In this document: positions 32,456-44,325 of the stretch, piece by piece
Layout: each line of letters begins with the position of its first letter
Position numbering within the stretch: position 1 is the stretch's first letter
From: Linum tenue
Lineage: Eukaryota > Streptophyta > Magnoliopsida > Malpighiales > Linaceae
Assembly: GCA_946122785.1 (NCBI GenBank)
Contig: CAMGYJ010000005.1
Coordinates: forward strand, 35,206,002 to 35,270,001
DNA: 64,000 nt
Direction: 5' to 3'
Position numbers and translations under genes: made by a program
The notes under the pieces: model-generated
The model's input: the letters and a program-made list of their open reading frames with translations, nothing else
The model's database searches: none
What the model was told of the DNA's origin: nothing

Positions 32456-33060
32456 AAAGAAAGAGAAAAAAAAACAAAAGGAGGGAGTGAAAAAAAACTT
32501 GTCTTCTGTCTCATCTCATTTCATCCGTAACCAAAGAACACCAAACGCTAAAAAAGGAGAAAGATCGAAATTAAAGTCAATAAGTTGATGAAGAGAAGAA
32601 ACGCAATTAAAGAGGGTGACTTCAATTTTTATTCGTCGATTGCTAGAGAAAAAATGAAGATGAAAAAGAGCAGATCTAGATTTGAAAAGGAGATTGTGAG
32701 AGTAAAAGTGAGAGAGAAAGAATAGAGAAAGAGAAAGGATCTGGAAAGAGATTGGGAAAAAGGAAGAGAGAAGGAAGAAAGTAGAGTTGCAGAGATTAGG
32801 TCATTCTCTCTCTTTCATTGAAAAGCCAACCATTGAAATGCGGAATAAATAAATAAAAAATACAAAAACGAACAAAAATGTCCTTCTCCACCCCTGCATC
32901 CAGCCAACCACACAATTGCTCCATCCCCTAGATCTACGGCTTCCGTGTAGTTACTGATAGGTCAATAACCAGTGGTTACTGACCCTATCTCAAGCCGGTC
33001 ACAGTCAGGTTGTAGGAGAAAAAGTAAAGGGCATGTAAGTGGAATTTGGACTCAAAACCA
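32456..33060. other. Purine-rich spacer
   Basis: AGAGAAAGA-rich on the plus strand (32460-32810), like a reversed CT-rich leader. No coding region. Confidence 0.4.
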
Positions 33061-33789
33061 ATTACAGACGGCCAATACTATGGTGCCGCTATAAAAAGTG
33101 CGGCACCGGTGACGCTGATTCTTATTGGGCCACGTGGAGCTGATGTGGCCTGGTTGGTTTATTTATTTCGAGCCCATTACCCTTCAGAATTGTCTAAACC
33201 GAAACCCTACCCAGCAGACGGAATCTCCTGTATTTCCCACAGTCGTTTCCTCTTTGATTTAATTTTCTTTAACTGCATTTTAGTTTTTAACTTTTATTAT
33301 GAAACAAAAAAAAAATCGAACGGAAAGAGAATCCTTCAATCTGAGGAGCGTAGAATACTAAACTACTCCGGCGAACTCCACCGTCTCCGATCGGAACTCC
33401 ATACCCTCCCCCATTCATCGAGTGCAAAAAAAAAACGACGAATCCCTAGTACCGAGAGGCCCTCTGTCTCCGTCAAAGTAGTCTGCCGACACCGACAATC
33501 TCGCGCGAAAGAGCAGTGTCCTCAGTTCACTCTGCGTTGTCCACTCGCTCTGTACCCTTCATGTTGACGAAGCGGAATTCGAAGTTCCTTGGTGTCTAGA
33601 GACATGCCTAACAAATCCGAAGGCTCCAGATAAATCAATTCGTTTGTCTTTTGAGAAACTAGGACAATAATTAGTCTCTTTTTGGTCCCGGATTAGGCCT
33701 AACTTCCTTTTGCCTCTGAGCTGCTATGTCATGGATGTTGCGCCTTGTATTCGATTATTTTCCTTTGTGTTTACCGAGCATCAGGGAAC

Positions 33790-33990
33790 TGGTTGCTCTG
33801 TCCCTGTTCTACACTTCTACTTCTTTGTTCTTTCTATTTTGGTTAGTGCATAAATAGTAACAGACCTAGCTAAGCCAACCGAGTGGGAAGGATGCTTGCT
33901 CTGTCCCTGTTCTGCTTCTTTGGTCTTTCTTTTTTGGTTGATACATAAAGCATTAGCAGAGCCTATCTATGTCAGCCGAGTGGGAAGGCC
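33790..33990. repeat. Tandem duplication, about 100-bp unit
   Basis: TTGCTCTGTCCCTGTTCT...CCGAGTGGGAAGG occurs twice in succession with small changes. Non-coding, inside the MULE. Confidence 0.75.
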
Positions 33991-34326
33991 ACCACCAATT
34001 CATCATATTTTGTCAAACAGCTATTGATAACATATCTAATTATGACAGAATTACACGAGGCCTTTCATTCCCCCTGCTAATACTGTGTTTTGCTGAAGTC
34101 AATTAAACCCTTGAACTGAAGGAGACAAGTGATTCCGCATAAACCTACTAGTCAAGTTGATCCTAGGAGTTTGTTGAATGAGAGGTCCATGACTCTGAGA
34201 GACGGGAGGACAACTAGAGATGATAATATGTTGATGTTAATGACATAGATCTCTTAATTGCTTCCCATATCAAGAATCTCCAAAAAATTTAGTCCTGATA
34301 CCATTATTGTGAACATACCGGCTTAT

Positions 34327-34563
34327 TCATTTACAGAGAAAGAATTTCCCTGCGGTGAAATGGTATATAGTGTTGGAAGATGGACATGGAGAAGACTGAT
34401 GGGGTACCTTTAGCAAATCTTTCGCTGCTTCCTCTATCGTATGCATATAATGGCGTATCTTTTGCGCCCTGCATCGATATTCGATATTAGTAGCATTCAG
34501 AGAGGAGGTCTGGGAATCCAACTGGGGGAACAAGTTCTCGGTTATGAAATGATTAGTCACCAT
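34327..34563 (-). pseudogene. Possible captured exon, unknown gene
   Basis: The minus strand reads ATNIEYRCRAQKIRHYMHTI then EEAAKDLLK, followed by GTACCCC, which could be a splice donor. Composition and helix pattern look genuine, but I do not recognise the family. It lies within the 4.1-kb MULE. Confidence 0.3.
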
Positions 34564-35280
34564 TCATCAACGTTTAGCAGATGCTTCTATGGCCTCTGAA
34601 ATGGAAGAACCAGACCCTGGTAATGATGTGATTGCTTTGTCATTACGTTATTAGTACACTATATCAATAACTTGTCATTTTGTTACTCCCTGATGGAGCT
34701 TTTCTTGCTGTGATGTTTGAGATTATTGTCTTGGCTTCATATATTGATTGCTTAATTAGTGCATTTAGGGCTTTCTGCAGATAAGTGCTTTTTTTCAGTT
34801 GGCAAAAGCATGGTTGGTGTCATGACATGTGAACTAGGTACCCTGGAATGATATTGATTGTCGTAAAAAAATTTAAAGGTTTGGTACCTTTGCAGCATGT
34901 TCGATGGGGATACAGGTTAGCAGTTTAACCCTTAGCCAATGAGTATGATGCTTCCCATACCAACTTGTGATTAATTGCGCGATTGTTTTGTAGGAATGTA
35001 TTGCTACTGATCATACACCATCAGAGAACCGTGGCATGTAGCATCCTGATGGAATTTTATTTGGTTCGTTGCAGTTGCAGTTCCAGTTTGCAGGCTTAAG
35101 CATAAGCTGAAACAATTTTCCATTGAGCATTTTTCCGTTGCTCCAGGGGGTGACACAACAGTATCTCAGCGCATGGTGGAGATGTCAAGAGCAAGAAATA
35201 AATTATTTCTTGAGCATTAGCAGCTCGTAATTGGATGGTATAGTTATGAGCAGTTGAAGGAAGACGGCAGTAGAATGGAA

Positions 35281-35370
35281 TTGTTTATGTATTGTCGATG
35301 ATGTATTTGTTTCCCAGAAATGAAATTGTTTATGTATTGTCGATGATGTATTTGTTTCCCAGAAATGAAA
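35281..35370. repeat. 45-bp tandem duplication
   Basis: The unit starting TTGTTTATGTATTGTCGATG is at 35281-35325 and 35326-35370, nearly identical. Confidence 0.9.
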
Positions 35371-36071
35371 AGATTGAAATATGACCAATGTCATTGTCTT
35401 CGTCTTCCATTCCACGAACTGTTTCCTTCCTTAGGCAGCAGGACTCAAAACTGAGTTTCTGGTGGAGCTTTGGTGGATTCCGGTAGAACAAGTTCCTTCC
35501 TTCAGATCTTTTAATTGTACTGAGTTTGAGCTCTACACGATCATAGGGAAGATGGTCTAATATGCCTTCTATGTTCGAACAAAATACAATCTTGCTATTT
35601 TGAGCGGGCTTGTGGAATCAAAATCAATACGCCAAAAGATTGAAAGCAAAAGCCTCTATGCATATAATTGATTAAGGGAAGATGACAGAACAAAAATGTA
35701 TAACTTTTTTATAAAATAGTAAGCAAACCAAGGACTACAATGTTCGACAGGGAGGCTGAACTATTCTACGATACCCCCTAGCACAATTATCATTTATCAC
35801 TGCGTATGTATAATATGAAGGGAGACTACCAAGAACAATAAAAAAACATTCAACAACGTTACTGTTGCTAGTACTATTACTAACAAGAGGCAAGGGATTG
35901 CTTTTTTCCATTTCCTATCTACTTCCCTGCAGCTACAAACCCCTCAAAAAGCACAACCTGAAGTTCACTTAATTGTTCTACATTCCAATCCTTACTAATT
36001 CGACCATTACATCAGTTGCAGGGGAAGTGACCTTGTTTCTCATCAAGATTGACTCACTTGAAGAATTGGTA

Positions 36072-36296
36072 TCACAAGCAGAGAATGGTGAGTAGAATAT
36101 GATTTGCATCTTCTTCGCTACTTGTACACAATGCATAACGACTTGGAAACGAAAATCCTCTTCTTTTCGACGCGTCATGTGTAAGTATGCTCTTCTGGTA
36201 GGCTGTCCACATAAAGATACAGTTCTTTAATGACACGACTTGCTGCCAAATAAAACTGAGTGGGAACTGGGAAGCCTCCGGACACTGCTGCTTCAT
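36072..36296 (-). pseudogene. LINE reverse-transcriptase zinc-binding (zf-RVT) fragment
   Basis: Minus-strand frame with IWQQVVSLKNCIFMWTAYQK, then SILTHDASKRRGF and CTSSEEDANHILL. The W-x-F-x-W...L-T-x-D...RG...C...E-x-x-x-H-x-L pattern is the zf-RVT motif downstream of the RT in plant LINEs. The last Cys region is altered and no RT precedes it. It sits inside the MULE. Confidence 0.6.
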
Positions 36297-37176
36297 GAGT
36301 AAAAGTATGTCTTCTGAGGATCATCTCCATGAGCTAAAGAGGGTTCTTCTGATCCTGCAAACAAAATTAACTTATTACTTCACTATAAAACAATAATCTA
36401 ATCCTAATATAATATGTAGAGAGGCATACCTTTCCATTCAGGTTGCAGGTGTGTTAACTTTATCGTCTCCCCTCTCTATGAAGAATACAAGAATATCATA
36501 TGAAGAATCATTACCTGGAAGCGTTTTGATTAGTTGGGAAAAGCTACTCCGCCGCACCTCCAGGAGCTTGGTTTCGACGATTCAATAAAAGACGAAACAG
36601 ATGGAGAGGGACGACGTAGAGGGTGGTCGACCCTCCTCTTTGTTGAGGAGGGCTCGACTGGTTCTATGGCGACGACGCTGTTCGTTGAGGAAGACTCGAC
36701 TGGTACTACGGCGACGACGCTGTTCGACGGATACAGAGGACGGTCGGGATTTTTTGCCTTTGTTTTAAAGAAAGAATGGAGGAAACAGAGAATAATCTCC
36801 TTGGCGCTGTTGCAAAGATCCTGAGATTGAATCGATGACGAAGATCCTTCTATAGAGTCTGCCGGAGAAGGAGATCGATGCCGAACTGTTTCTCTGTTCA
36901 TTCGTGATTCTTTTCCTAGGTTTCTGGAGAAAAAAAAATAATGAATAAAACTGAACAAAATAATTTGGGAAGATAACGAAGTGAAAAAAAAAGCAACGGA
37001 AAGAATTCCGTATGTTTGGTCAAGTACCGGTTCAACCAAGTTCTAATGGGAAGTTAGATTTGGCCCGGGTTCTAGAATTATAGGAATGCCACATCAGCTC
37101 CACGTGGCCCAATAAAAATCAGCGTCACCGGTGCCGCACTTTTTACTGCGGCACCGTAGTATTGGCCATTAAAGAC

Positions 37177-37971
37177 CGGCCGTAATTATCTGAACAGCCC
37201 AAATCAAAGAAGCAACAGGCTATATGTGTGAACTAGTTTTATGAGCCCACACTCTACAGTCTGTGGGTTTCAGGCCCATATCTGGGTGACTTGCTATTTG
37301 GACCCAGTTGACCAGAGCAAATGTACGGTTATCAAGTCCAAACTTGGCCTTGGGTTGGTTTAATTGAATGATGGTAGTCGTTTAGTGAACAAATTTGCTT
37401 TCTTGATTCTCATTTTTAATGTGCATGATCTTAATTCTTAAGAAAGCCACATAAAAAATATGTTGTCCCTTATTATAATCGATTTCAGCTATGTTTTTTG
37501 TTCACTCATGATGGATAACTTGAGTACGGTGAAAATGCTCATGAGAAATCCAAGATGTATCGGACATGGATGATTTTCTTTTTATAAGCCGATCGAATTC
37601 GATATGCGTATAAAAATATAGCTCAACACATGAATTCTTTTCTGAAAAAAAAAAAATCTAACATGTGAAGGTCTTTGTTAAGTGTGAGATGATAGACGAG
37701 CGTCTTCTTAAAGTATAAGGATGAAATGAAAAAAATATATACTGAAAAATATAATAACAATAATAATGATGATTCTTCTTATTAATTAAATTATCTTATG
37801 TGAACAAACAAACTAAACGAAACGAATAGGCAGGCTACTACAACTCGGAGTTAAGGGATCAAAACAAATAAATAAATAAATAAGACACCTATTATAAATA
37901 TATAGTCTCCTATATATTAATGTTACTATAGATAGACATAGAGATACATAACATATATAGTGTTTCATCCA
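37177..37971. other. Spacer downstream of the thioesterase gene
   Basis: AT-rich with AATA/AATAA microsatellite at about 37864-37884. It should contain the thioesterase 3' UTR at its right edge; nothing else seen. Confidence 0.45.
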
Positions 37972-39608
37972 TCACTCCGTGGGCAGCCCCAAGCTTGGCG
38001 CCAGCCAGTTCCTGACATCTTCCATCTCCCTTGGGATCGTGTAGTGTCCAATCCTGCAAAGTTGAAGATTCAGCTTATTATTCATGACCAATAATTGCAG
38101 TCTTTCATCATGCTACAGTTGAAACGCAAAATTATACCCGTCGTAACGTTTAAAATTGAGACGCCCGAATCCAGCCGCAGATAGGACACGTGCAGACCTC
38201 TCTCCGTGACTGTAAGGGATCTGGTCGTCACCTGCAAAACCACGTAATTAAAGTCCTCCTCTTGATATGAATAATGAAGAGGAATAGTATATAATATCAA
38301 TAATGTTATTGATGGCATGCACTAGATCGACTTACTGGTCCCGTGGGTGATGAGAATGGGGAGGTACGCAGCTCGGCGCGCAGCTTCTTGGGATGACTGT
38401 ACTCTGTTGCTCAGGCTCCTCGATATTCCGGTGGGAAGCCAGCCGCTGAGGCTGACGACGGCCTTGAGGTTGATGTTGTAGGGAATGTTTCCGTTTCCGT
38501 ATCGGCCCAGGACTGCGCAAGTTGCTGAGTAAAGTGCTGTCGCTCCGCCCATGCTGAACCCTCCGATTCCAACTTTCACTGTTCAAATAAGGAGTGAGTA
38601 AGTAAGTAAGTAAGTAAGAAATCATGATATGGTTGAAATTGGGTGAATGGAAAGCGCGTAATTTATGGAAGGAAGTGGTACGTCCGTACCATCAGCAGGC
38701 TCGCTGGACAACAAGTTGGCGATATGGGCGGCTGAAGAATCTAAGCCTTCCATGTCTTCCACCGTATCTTCTGACATCTCCCCGACATCGAACCCTTTTC
38801 ATTCGAGATAGGAAAAAATTAGAGACGACGTAACTATACATGCAGTACTGCATCTGCATGCATCACGTACGTACGTAGAGATAATCTCTATGGAAGGAAG
38901 AGGTTTTTTTTTTTTTTTTTTTTTGTATTGTATATCTTACATGCAGTGCAGCGAAACCCTCCCAGCATTCCTACAGGGCGAACTGGAGCAGTTGGACATA
39001 TCCATTTGATCTGCAAACAAAGCCAGGAAGTTATATATATACATATCATTGAAAATTAAATAGAAAGAATTCACCAACATATTCATTATTGATTTACGCC
39101 TTTAATTTGTGCTTACATTGGGTAGAGGGAGTGCGTCCAGGACCTGTGTCCAGCTGTGCCAGAGAAACAAACAACAAACAAACAAACAAAGGTCAGCTTC
39201 TAATTAAGCACCATTAACTAAGACTCTATTTCGTGTTCGGAGTATATATGTATTAGGTAATAAGTAAGGTTTAGAACATCAATCGATTAAGCATGCACGT
39301 ACGTACGTACCTGGCGCCATTGTCACCCATGCCATGCAACCAGACAATGGTAACCTGATGCTTCCCTCTCGGCCTCACAACATGGGTTCTTCCAAAATCA
39401 CTCATTCTTGATCTACCACTCGTACTCCCTGTATCAACAACAAAGTTCAACACTAGTGTTAGATGGAACAGAATCATGAAGAAGAAGATATTAATTAAGT
39501 AGTTGATTGATTGATCAGAGGGTTTTAGAGTAAAATATATCATGTGTAGAAGTAGAACAAACCAGAAGGCATATGAAAGTGCTGCTGCTGCTGCTGCTGG
39601 TAGCTCAT
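37972..39608 (-). CDS. Acyl-protein thioesterase / carboxylesterase (8 exons, 264 aa)
   Basis: Minus-strand exons 39563-39608, 39311-39428, 39117-39153, 38941-39010, 38690-38794, 38336-38578, 38138-38231, 37972-38053; all GT-AG and 795 bases in frame. Alpha/beta-hydrolase of the phospholipase/carboxylesterase (APT/LYPLA) family, which removes palmitate from cysteine of membrane-attached proteins in the cytosol. Seen: VTIVWLHGMGDNG oxyanion region, ICPTAP, AWFD, nucleophile elbow GFSMGG with Ser134, Asp208 in HGTSDDQIPY and His241 in GIGHYTIP, so the triad is complete. The N-terminus is a short tail with six Gln encoded by a CAG run and no targeting peptide. A TATAAATA box lies about 135 bases upstream. 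Exon lengths and phases fit plant APT genes. Full-length and probably functional. Confidence 0.95.
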
Positions 39609-39740
39609 TAGTTGCAGCCGGAACCAGTGATCTAGTAACACGCAAATACTGCAATTAATTAATCTTCTTACGACTAACACTTAGCCAAGAATGAATTGAG
39701 GAGTAGTATATTTTTTTTCCTGATGAATGAACGGGTAGTG

Positions 39741-39750
39741 TGTATTTATA
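39741..39750 (-). promoter_or_regulatory. TATA box of the thioesterase gene
   Basis: The minus strand reads TATAAATACA about 135 bases before the start codon. A TTGCAG acceptor-like site at about 39649-39654 leaves room for a 5' UTR intron. Confidence 0.5.
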
Positions 39751-39759
39751 GTGCGAGAA

Positions 39760-40825
39760 AGAGAACGGACATATGATAAACCAAGGAAATAAAATAATAT
39801 GGGAATTGCATTGCAGCTCATATCTCATATTCATCAACTAGGTAGTGTAATTAATTCAATTATATTATATGTATAGATGTGAACATGCGGAAACCAACAG
39901 CGTCAAGGCATATATACTGGCGATCGTCCTTTAAAGGGAGGAAAAGAAAGGGGAAAAAAAAGGGGGGCGCGTTCGAAACTGGTAAAGGAATCTCCGAGAG
40001 AGAGAGAGAGAGGCACTAGAAAAGGCGGGAGCTCTTTTTGGCAGAAGGAATCGAGACAGAAATGATGTTTACTATAGAAGGAGAGCACAATCACCCATTT
40101 TTAAGCTGTCCAGATAGGACGGAGAATCGATGCTTTGGCTTGGCTTGGCTTTGCTTTGCAGACACCATGCACCAAAGATATAAAGCGGAAAAGATGAGGA
40201 AAGAAAAGAAAAGAAACGCGCATATACAAAGGCAGGCGAGCTTGCTTTGCTTGCTTATTATTTAACAACTGTCTACATGGACGGACGATGTGTAGGCTGC
40301 AGCTCTAGGCTAAGTTAGGTTAGGTTGCTATAAGTCTCCACTACAGAGAGGTTCCATTTCCATACGTAGCTTTCGGGATATGATCATCACTGAAAGCAAC
40401 CAAAAGGAATAATATGCAGAAAGGGGAAAACAAAGCTAACTATGCAAATGGAAAAAGCTTCTTTCTCGTGTGATTGATGTGTATTATATTATATATACCC
40501 CAATACTGCCTGCAAAGTTGTTCCTCTTTTTTTTTTTCTTGTTAACATATTGCTTTGCTTCTTGGCCGTTGGGTGCTGTGCTATCGTGGGATTCTTAGTA
40601 CGGGCTCCGCGTTACTATGCTCATTATCATCGGGGTTTTTTTCAGAATTTTTTTTTGTTAGCTCTTTTATGTCTAATTTAACGAGTTATTTTGATTTTTT
40701 ACTAGCAGTTTTAACTATAACCTCAGTTTTATTTATGAGATTTTTCCAGAAATAGCACCTTTACAAAAAAATTACAAAACTAGCAACCTTCCAAAAATAT
40801 TTACAAAACTAGCACTCTTTTTTTT
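39760..40825. other. Upstream region of the thioesterase gene and spacer
   Basis: A (GA)n run at 39998-40012 and homopurine AAAGGGG stretches could act as promoter elements. No gene is seen. Confidence 0.4.
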
Positions 40826-40913
40826 GGACCGCACCCTTGTGGTGCGTTTTATATACAAACCGCATCCCCCCAGGTGCGTTTTATATATAAACCGCACCTG
40901 TAGGGTGCGGTCC
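40826..40913. repeat. Nested inverted repeats of GGTGCG/CGCACC words
   Basis: GGACCGCACCCT at 40826-40837 is the exact complement of AGGGTGCGGTCC at 40902-40913. Between them AAACCGCA and TGCGTTTTATATA words alternate in both orientations, giving a stable cruciform or hairpin of about 88 bases. No ORF. Confidence 0.8.
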
Positions 40914-40994
40914 ATTTTCCTGGGGCTAAACCGCATTTTGGCCATGCGTTTTCACGTCTGCCCTACACAAAACGCATGGCCGAGGTCTACAGAA

Positions 40995-41046
40995 GGCTCT
41001 GATACCAATGTCAAGAACTAGTTGCTCCCAATAACTCGAGTTATTG
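40995..41046 (-). mobile_element. LTR/primer-binding-site junction remnant
   Basis: The minus strand carries TGGTATCAGAGCC (40995-41007), preceded by a putative LTR end at 41009 (plus strand TGTCAAGAAC). TGTCTTGACA at 42381-42390 would be a matching other LTR edge, giving an LTR of about 1.38 kb, but no internal coding region or second LTR exists in the window. A perfect 18-bp palindrome CAATAACTCGAGTTATTG is at 41029-41046. Confidence 0.5.
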
Positions 41047-42725
41047 AAAGAGGTTTAGTCGTGGATCATATACCACAACACTAACATCAATGACTTAATT
41101 TAGCGATATTGATGTTGTACATGGCCAATATCGAACATGATTGGTTAAGTGAGGCACTCTAGCTAGTTAAGTAAAATGAGTTTGTTGCAAATCCATTGAA
41201 AATAAAAACAACAACTCGATAATATTATCAACCCATCTCAATTAACCCTTACCATGCTGTCATTTGGCCATTGTGGTTGTAAGTATTTACTCTCAAGCAA
41301 ATGGTCAATAGCTCAATTAATATGTGATATCCTCGATATCTATCTTTTGCTCAAACTCCATCCAATGGAACGATCGAACTCTTCCTTAATGATCCTTAAT
41401 ATGGAGGATTCGATTTCCTTTGTAACTCGATAATCCGTGGGTGGGAGGAGTAGACTGACTTTATGAAGTTGGTGGCTGAAGTTATGCACGGGAAGTTGGG
41501 AACTGATGCCTAGCCTAGCTACTAATTCGATCGTTGTTATAGCAGGAATTATCTTGTCGTCGTTCATGGCATTGGCATAATCTAGGCTAGGGAGCTAAAT
41601 TGTCTCCTCCTCTTTTTAGAGCCTTTTTCAGTTTGTCAACTCTCCTCTTTATTTTATTTGTCCCGGAAATTGGGGGCCGTTCAAAAGGGGAAAATGAAAT
41701 GAGAAATCAGGCTCATTTCTGATTTGCGGACAGCCGCCAATCGGCTCATTAAACTTTCACTTCTTCTGATTTGCGGGCAGCCGCCAATTTCATAAAACAA
41801 ATCGTGTTCGGCTAATTAGTTCGTGTGTTTACATAAGTGGACCGGAGAGAAAGAGTGAGAGAGTGTAACGTCCTTCTCCTCCATGATCCTAACCGAGATT
41901 ATTTTGATTGTATTTGAGTAACTATCTTTCCATACTTAAATCGCTAGTTGATTAGTGTGATGAAAAACCCAACTCATTATCAATGGTGACGACAATCCAA
42001 ACTCGGAGAGACCAATGCGCGCACTAATGTTTAAACCCATACTTTCTCTCTCAACCACAGAGTTCTAGGCAAAGCAAGAACAAATTTAACTCTCTCTAAT
42101 ACAGGTCTTGATTAGAGAATATTGTACCATAGAATTACAGCCCAACATACTTAGTTAAATATGGTACGGAAAAGTTACGTACAAGTCTTTTATTTCATTT
42201 ATAAACTAATGTTACGTTTAATAGTCATAAATATATAAAATTAATTATTTTATATATCAATAAATATATCAATAATAGTAAAATTAAAAATTTAATTCAT
42301 TAAATACGTATATTAAACGTGTTATACAGATTTTATACGTCTTTCGTACGGGAGCCATCAAATGAACAGAAAAAATGAAATGTCTTGACAATAATACAGA
42401 TACAAAAGTTTTAAACGGATAAAATACATACGGTTAGGTATACGTATATTAAACGGAGTATTTACTAACTATGCAAACTAGTAGCTTGCTGTCTTTTTAT
42501 CTTCGCAAACATAAATTGTTCATTCAAAAAATAAATATTCACAAGAATAAACTCTCCCTCAGTTACAAAAAAAAAACTCTCCCTCACACACACCAGGTTC
42601 TATACACAATAGCCACACCAAGCCCACAAAGTAGACGAAATCCAAAGCCCACCATAGCCACACGAAGCCCACTACGTAGGAAAAAGAAGCCCACAACGGC
42701 ACACCAAGCTAATATAGAAATATAT
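41047..42725. other. Non-coding stretch, possibly the LTR remnant
   Basis: No ORF of note. AT-rich, with repeated TATTAAACG/GTATATTAAACG words near 42300-42460. Confidence 0.4.
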
Positions 42726-42734
42726 ATTTTTTAC

Positions 42735-44207
42735 GGGTTAATTGCATGTTTGGTTACTGAGGTTACAAAAAATGTTCATGTTTGGTCCGTGGAAATATTT
42801 AAATCCAATCTTGGTCACTAAAATTAGTTAAATGATTCAAGTTTGGTCACTCTCCGTTACCTTCCGTCAGTTTCTGTTAACACCGTTAGTTATTTGCTGA
42901 CGTGGCTAACAGAAGTGCTGATTCACCCAATTTAAATTCGTTTGGTAAGCACGTAATGTAGAATTCATGTATTTGAAGAATTCATGTATATTGTAGGTTG
43001 AGTTGTGAGAACTTGTGTAATATTAGAATGCATTGTTTGGCTTGCATGAGTTCATGGTAGCACCCACATAATTTGGCATGAAATCTCAAATACTTTGGAT
43101 AAACCCAAAGCATTTGAGATATCATGGTCACATGAATTCTAGAATTACATGGTGCACCAATATCATGATATCTGTCCAAAAATAAAACAAGAAAAACAGT
43201 GAAATCACAGATATCATGTAATCTTGAAATCTGTGGGTAGATTACATGCTTACCAAACGACCCCTATAAAAAATAAAACCCAACCCGTACAGTCAACAAA
43301 ACCCACCATATCAGTTACCCACCCCAACCCACGAACCAACCCTTCTTTCTTCCTTTATTTGACCCAACCAAAATAAAAACCCTAAAAAGCTCAATTAGAA
43401 ATTTTCGCTGGTATGTCCAGATTTTCCCTTCAAGAAGAATCTCACACACAAATCCTTCTCCGAGCTCGACCTCACGATGCTAGCTCCTCCTCCAACTCCA
43501 ACATTGTCGCCGCTAGCTGGCGTTAGATAAGAAAGGGGATCATCGTCCGTTACCTCCCTCTTCTCCCAAATCACCGTCGCTACCGTCGTTGTTCTTGCTT
43601 TTCTTGTTACCGTCGTCGGAGCTAAGGTTTTGCGAATCCTTCCGTAACTGATAGGTGTCTTCGTTGTCGCCGTCTCGATTGGCGGCAGCGCAACGATTGG
43701 GCGTGGACTGTGTAGCGGGAAGTGGGATTTGGAAAGGGGAGTTGGAGGAGGAGGTGGAAGCGGGAGAACTAATGACGGTGGAGGAGAAGAGGGAAAGTGG
43801 TGGTCGCTACGGTGTGGAGTTTTTGTTGAAGGAAAAATAATATGAGACGGATGAGAAGAGGGAGTTGCATATTGATTATTGTTGGATTTTAATTTGGGGT
43901 AGTTGGATCATGGGTTAATGGGTCGGGTCACATTGGTTAGGTTGTTATGATATGGCAAGTTTTTTATGATGTCGCATGATTGAATTTTATTTTATTTTTG
44001 TTAAAATTAAAATAGGTGATTAGGTGAGTTTGTTAGCCACGTCAGCAAATAACTGAGGTGTTAACAAAAACTGACGGAAGGTAATGAAGAGTTACCAAAC
44101 TTGAATCATTTAACTAATTTGAGTGACCAATATTGAATTTAAATATTTCCAGTGATCAAACATGAACTTTTTTTTGTAATTACAGTAACCAACCATGCAA
44201 TTAACCC
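42735..44207. mobile_element. Mutator-like element (1473 bp) with about 190-bp TIRs
   Basis: Left GGGTTAATTGCATGTTTGGT and right ACCAACCATGCAATTAACCC continue as long inverted repeats (GACGTGGCTAAC near 42899 pairs with TAGCCACGTCAG near 44034). Target 9-mers ATTTTTTAC (42726-42734) and TTTTTTTAC (44208-44216) match at 8 of 9. The interior has a leader-like, GC-richer part (43400-43840) that may be captured host sequence. A Harbinger MITE is nested near the left TIR. Confidence 0.9.
42934..43264. mobile_element. Harbinger-type MITE nested in the MULE
   Basis: TCGTTTGGTAAGCACGTAAT (left) is inverted to ATTACATGCTTACCAAACGA, then CCCC at 43264. The left terminus has lost its GGGG, so the target triplet is not clear. 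Family resemblance is to the GGGGTCGTTTG ends of the MITE at 14024. Confidence 0.7.
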
Positions 44208-44325
44208 TTTTTTTACTACACCATAATTACAAGTTAACAACAAAAAGTTGCACACTAAGCAGTAAGCACAATCAACGGTGGCAATGGCAACGCAACAATC
44301 CGTTGAAAATAAAATCCTCTATTTC

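Larger units (their letters stand above)
33070..37167. mobile_element. 4.1-kb Mutator-like element with 80-bp hairpin-bearing TIRs
   Basis: TIRs of about 80 bp (33070-33149 and 37088-37167) differ at four positions. Flanking 9-mers ATTACAGAC (33061-33069) and ATTAAAGAC (37168-37176) match at 8 of 9, as expected for a MULE target duplication. Each TIR contains GGTGCCGC...GCGGCACC, an 8-bp stem with a 10-base loop. No transposase domain was found inside; the cargo includes a LINE zinc-binding fragment and segments with gene-like leaders at both ends. Confidence 0.9.

Noticed and set aside
33046..33567. 173-codon plus-strand ORF at the left end of the 4.1-kb MULE
   Set aside because: It starts outside the element and reads through its TIR; no recognisable domain.
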